DNA of 64,000 nucleotides from Porticoccus litoralis. GTDB lineage: Bacteria; Pseudomonadota; Gammaproteobacteria; Pseudomonadales; Porticoccaceae. Position 1 is the first letter of the stretch, and each line of letters starts with the position of its first letter. Below, piece after piece: positions 62,792 through 64,000 of this stretch. The DNA lies in assembly GCF_030676955.1 (NCBI RefSeq), contig NZ_JAUUUU010000001.1:62001-126000 (forward strand), in the 5' to 3' direction. The translations under genes were made by a program, and so were the position numbers. A model generated the notes under the pieces. That model did no database searches. It had not been told where the DNA came from and saw only the letters and a program-made list of their open reading frames with translations.

Positions 62792-63322
62792 CTATTCTTC
62801 GTCTAGTTCGTGTTCAAGCTCATGAATTTCACTGATGAGCTTGCTGAAAAACTGCATCTTGGCCACCGCTTCAGCAGCATGATCCATATCTGCTGCACCC
62901 AGGCACTCGCTGAAGAGTTTCTGCAGTGAGCGATACTCGCCAATGGCATGTTCATTAATCTCCGCAAGCGACGCGTGAGAATCGTTGGCATCCCGAACCT
63001 CTGACAAGGCTTCGCGCAGCGTCATTTGCTCCATTAGAAAGTCAGGATCACGGGTGATGGCAGTCTCATTAGCCCCATCCACTCCGTGTAACGACAACAG
63101 GTACTGTGCACGCAGCAGTGGTGATTTCAGTTCGTTGTAGGCCTGATTCACAACAGCCGCATACTGCTCCGCCAACCGCTGTTCGCGGGCGGGCTTGCCG
63201 GCATATTTGTCTGGGTGAAATTGCCGCTGCATGGTGCGGTAGCGTTCTGAGAGCTGGCTGATGTCGATATCATAACTGACAGGCAGTCCGAAAATTTCGA
63301 AAAAATTGTCTGAAATTTCCAC
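62792..63322 (-). CDS. hscB: J-domain co-chaperone HscB
   Basis: A 176-residue partner of HscA that delivers IscU. The N-terminal J-domain includes RTMQRQFHPDKYAG with the HPD motif. A C-terminal three-helix IscU-binding domain follows (EQMTLREALSE). The start is GTG 63322, with GGAGC upstream. Confidence 0.94.
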   Translation of the reverse strand: MEISDNFFEIFGLPVSYDIDISQLSERYRTMQRQFHPDKYAGKPAREQRLAEQYAAVVNQAYNELKSPLLRAQYLLSLHGVDGANETAITRDPDFLMEQMTLREALSEVRDANDSHASLAEINEHAIGEYRSLQKLFSECLGAADMDHAAEAVAKMQFFSKLISEIHELEHELDEE

Positions 63323-63383
63323 GAGAACAGCTCCGACCGAGATATCAAAAAAGGCTCTTATACCCTATCGGGCTCTCTACCAC

Positions 63384-63707
63384 CTAGATGTGGAAACTCT
63401 CACCACAACCGCACTCTTCCTTGACATTGGGGTTGTTGAACTGAAAACCTTCATTGAGCCCTTCCTTTACGAAATCCAACTCTGTGCCGTCCAGATAGGC
63501 GAGACTTTTAGGATCCACAAACAACTTTGCATCACCACAGTCAAAAACCGTGTCCTCGGGCTGCTGGTCATCGACAAATTCAAGGACATAGGACAACCCG
63601 GAACAACCCGTGGTCTTAACACCGAGGCGAATACCAATACCGTGTCCCCGGTGAGCAAGGTGCCTGGTGATGTGCTGCTCAGCTGCCTGGGTCATGGTAA
63701 TTGCCAT
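63384..63707 (-). CDS. iscA: Fe-S assembly A-type protein IscA
   Basis: A 107-residue A-type carrier. The three conserved Cys are in TGCSGLSYVLEF and the C-terminal ECGCGESFHI. AGGAGAGAAATA precedes ATG 63707. It lies between iscU and hscB. Confidence 0.96.
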   Translation of the reverse strand: MAITMTQAAEQHITRHLAHRGHGIGIRLGVKTTGCSGLSYVLEFVDDQQPEDTVFDCGDAKLFVDPKSLAYLDGTELDFVKEGLNEGFQFNNPNVKEECGCGESFHI

Positions 63708-63742
63708 TATTTCTCTCCTGCTATCTCAAGTTGTCTGTCAGT

Positions 63743-64000
63743 TCAGTCGGTCTGTTCGCCACGCTTATGGCGAACATCTCTGACGGCGGCCTTAATCGCG
63801 TCTTCCGCCAACACAGAACAGTGGATTTTCACCGGTGGCAATGCCAGCTCTTCTGCTATCTGGGTGTTCTTGATCTCTGCGGCCTGCTCAAGGGTTTTAC
63901 CCTTGACCCACTCAGTCAGCAAAGAGCTCGAGGCAATCGCAGATCCGCAGCCATAGGTTTTAAATTTGGCGTCCTCAATAACACCGTCCTCATTCACCTG
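63743..64000 (-). CDS. iscU: Fe-S scaffold IscU, 5' end cut by window edge
   Basis: The C-terminal 85 or so residues of the scaffold, including KTYGCGSAIASSSLLTEWV with a cluster Cys, the HscA-recognition LPPVK and the following CSVLAEDAIKAAV. The frame runs off the right edge at 64000 with no start; a GTG near 63997 is internal. iscS and iscR are expected just outside. Confidence 0.96.
   Translation of the reverse strand, partial: QVNEDGVIEDAKFKTYGCGSAIASSSLLTEWVKGKTLEQAAEIKNTQIAEELALPPVKIHCSVLAEDAIKAAVRDVRHKRGEQTD

Noticed and set aside
1..64000. CRISPR array, prophage or insertion sequence
   Set aside because: No spaced direct repeats, transposase, integrase or phage structural genes were seen in any frame.

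Overview
The window is a chromosomal segment of a marine-type gammaproteobacterium. The core gene order matches Pseudomonas and its relatives: rne / rluC-HAD / maf / yceD-rpmF-plsX-fabD-fabG-acpP / pabC-mltG-tmk-holB-pilZ-tatD, and iscU-iscA-hscB-hscA-fdx-iscX / ndk-rlmN-pilF-rodZ-ispG-hisS-yfgM-bamB-der. The Na+-dependent systems (oxaloacetate decarboxylase OadGAB, a PutP-type symporter) and the stand-alone Ap4A phosphorylase suggest a marine lineage near Cellvibrionales (inference). Coding density is high and there is no sign of prophage, insertion sequence or CRISPR.

Layout. 0-2.8 kb: leuCDB (leuB cut by the window edge), divergent from a LysR regulator. 3.8-7.8 kb: acyl-CoA dehydrogenase, TrmH, a CMD-family protein and an Ap4A phosphorylase. 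7.8-13 kb: a GldA/GldFG-like ABC-2 export operon with a DUF4340 protein, possibly preceded by a 40-residue leader ORF. 13-18 kb: tatD, pilZ, holB, tmk, mltG and pabC on the minus strand. 18-21.8 kb: fatty-acid and phospholipid genes acpP, fabG, fabD and plsX, with rpmF and yceD. fabF is missing from its usual place between acpP and pabC. 21.9-28 kb: maf, a HAD phosphatase, rluC, then rne with a ~550 nt leader, followed by tRNA-Ser(UGA). 28-36 kb is the least conserved part: an orphan 63-residue protein, a protein made only of helicase-associated (HA) repeats, MgtE, a GNAT-C39 peptidase fusion overlapping a DUF2817 metallopeptidase-like gene, an exported MsrA, a HemN-like protein that has lost its radical-SAM cysteines, and FNR/ANR. 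36-41 kb: ompW with two FNR-like boxes, DUF4399, BolA and OadBAG. 41-49 kb: argS, a DUF1232 protein, fumC, peroxiredoxin, macrodomain, MscS, PutP and a lysozyme-like orphan. 49-64 kb: der, bamB, yfgM, hisS, ispG, rodZ, pilF, rlmN, ndk, a PAS-GGDEF-EAL protein, and the isc cluster running off the right edge.

Most of the window is housekeeping. The points most worth a second look are the cysteine-less HemN paralogue beside fnr, the GldA/GldFG-fusion/DUF4340 operon with its leader ORF, the GNAT-C39/DUF2817 pair, the HA-only protein, and an ompW promoter whose spacing fits class II FNR activation. Start codons were chosen from Shine-Dalgarno sequences and remembered family N-termini. No alignments or searches were run.
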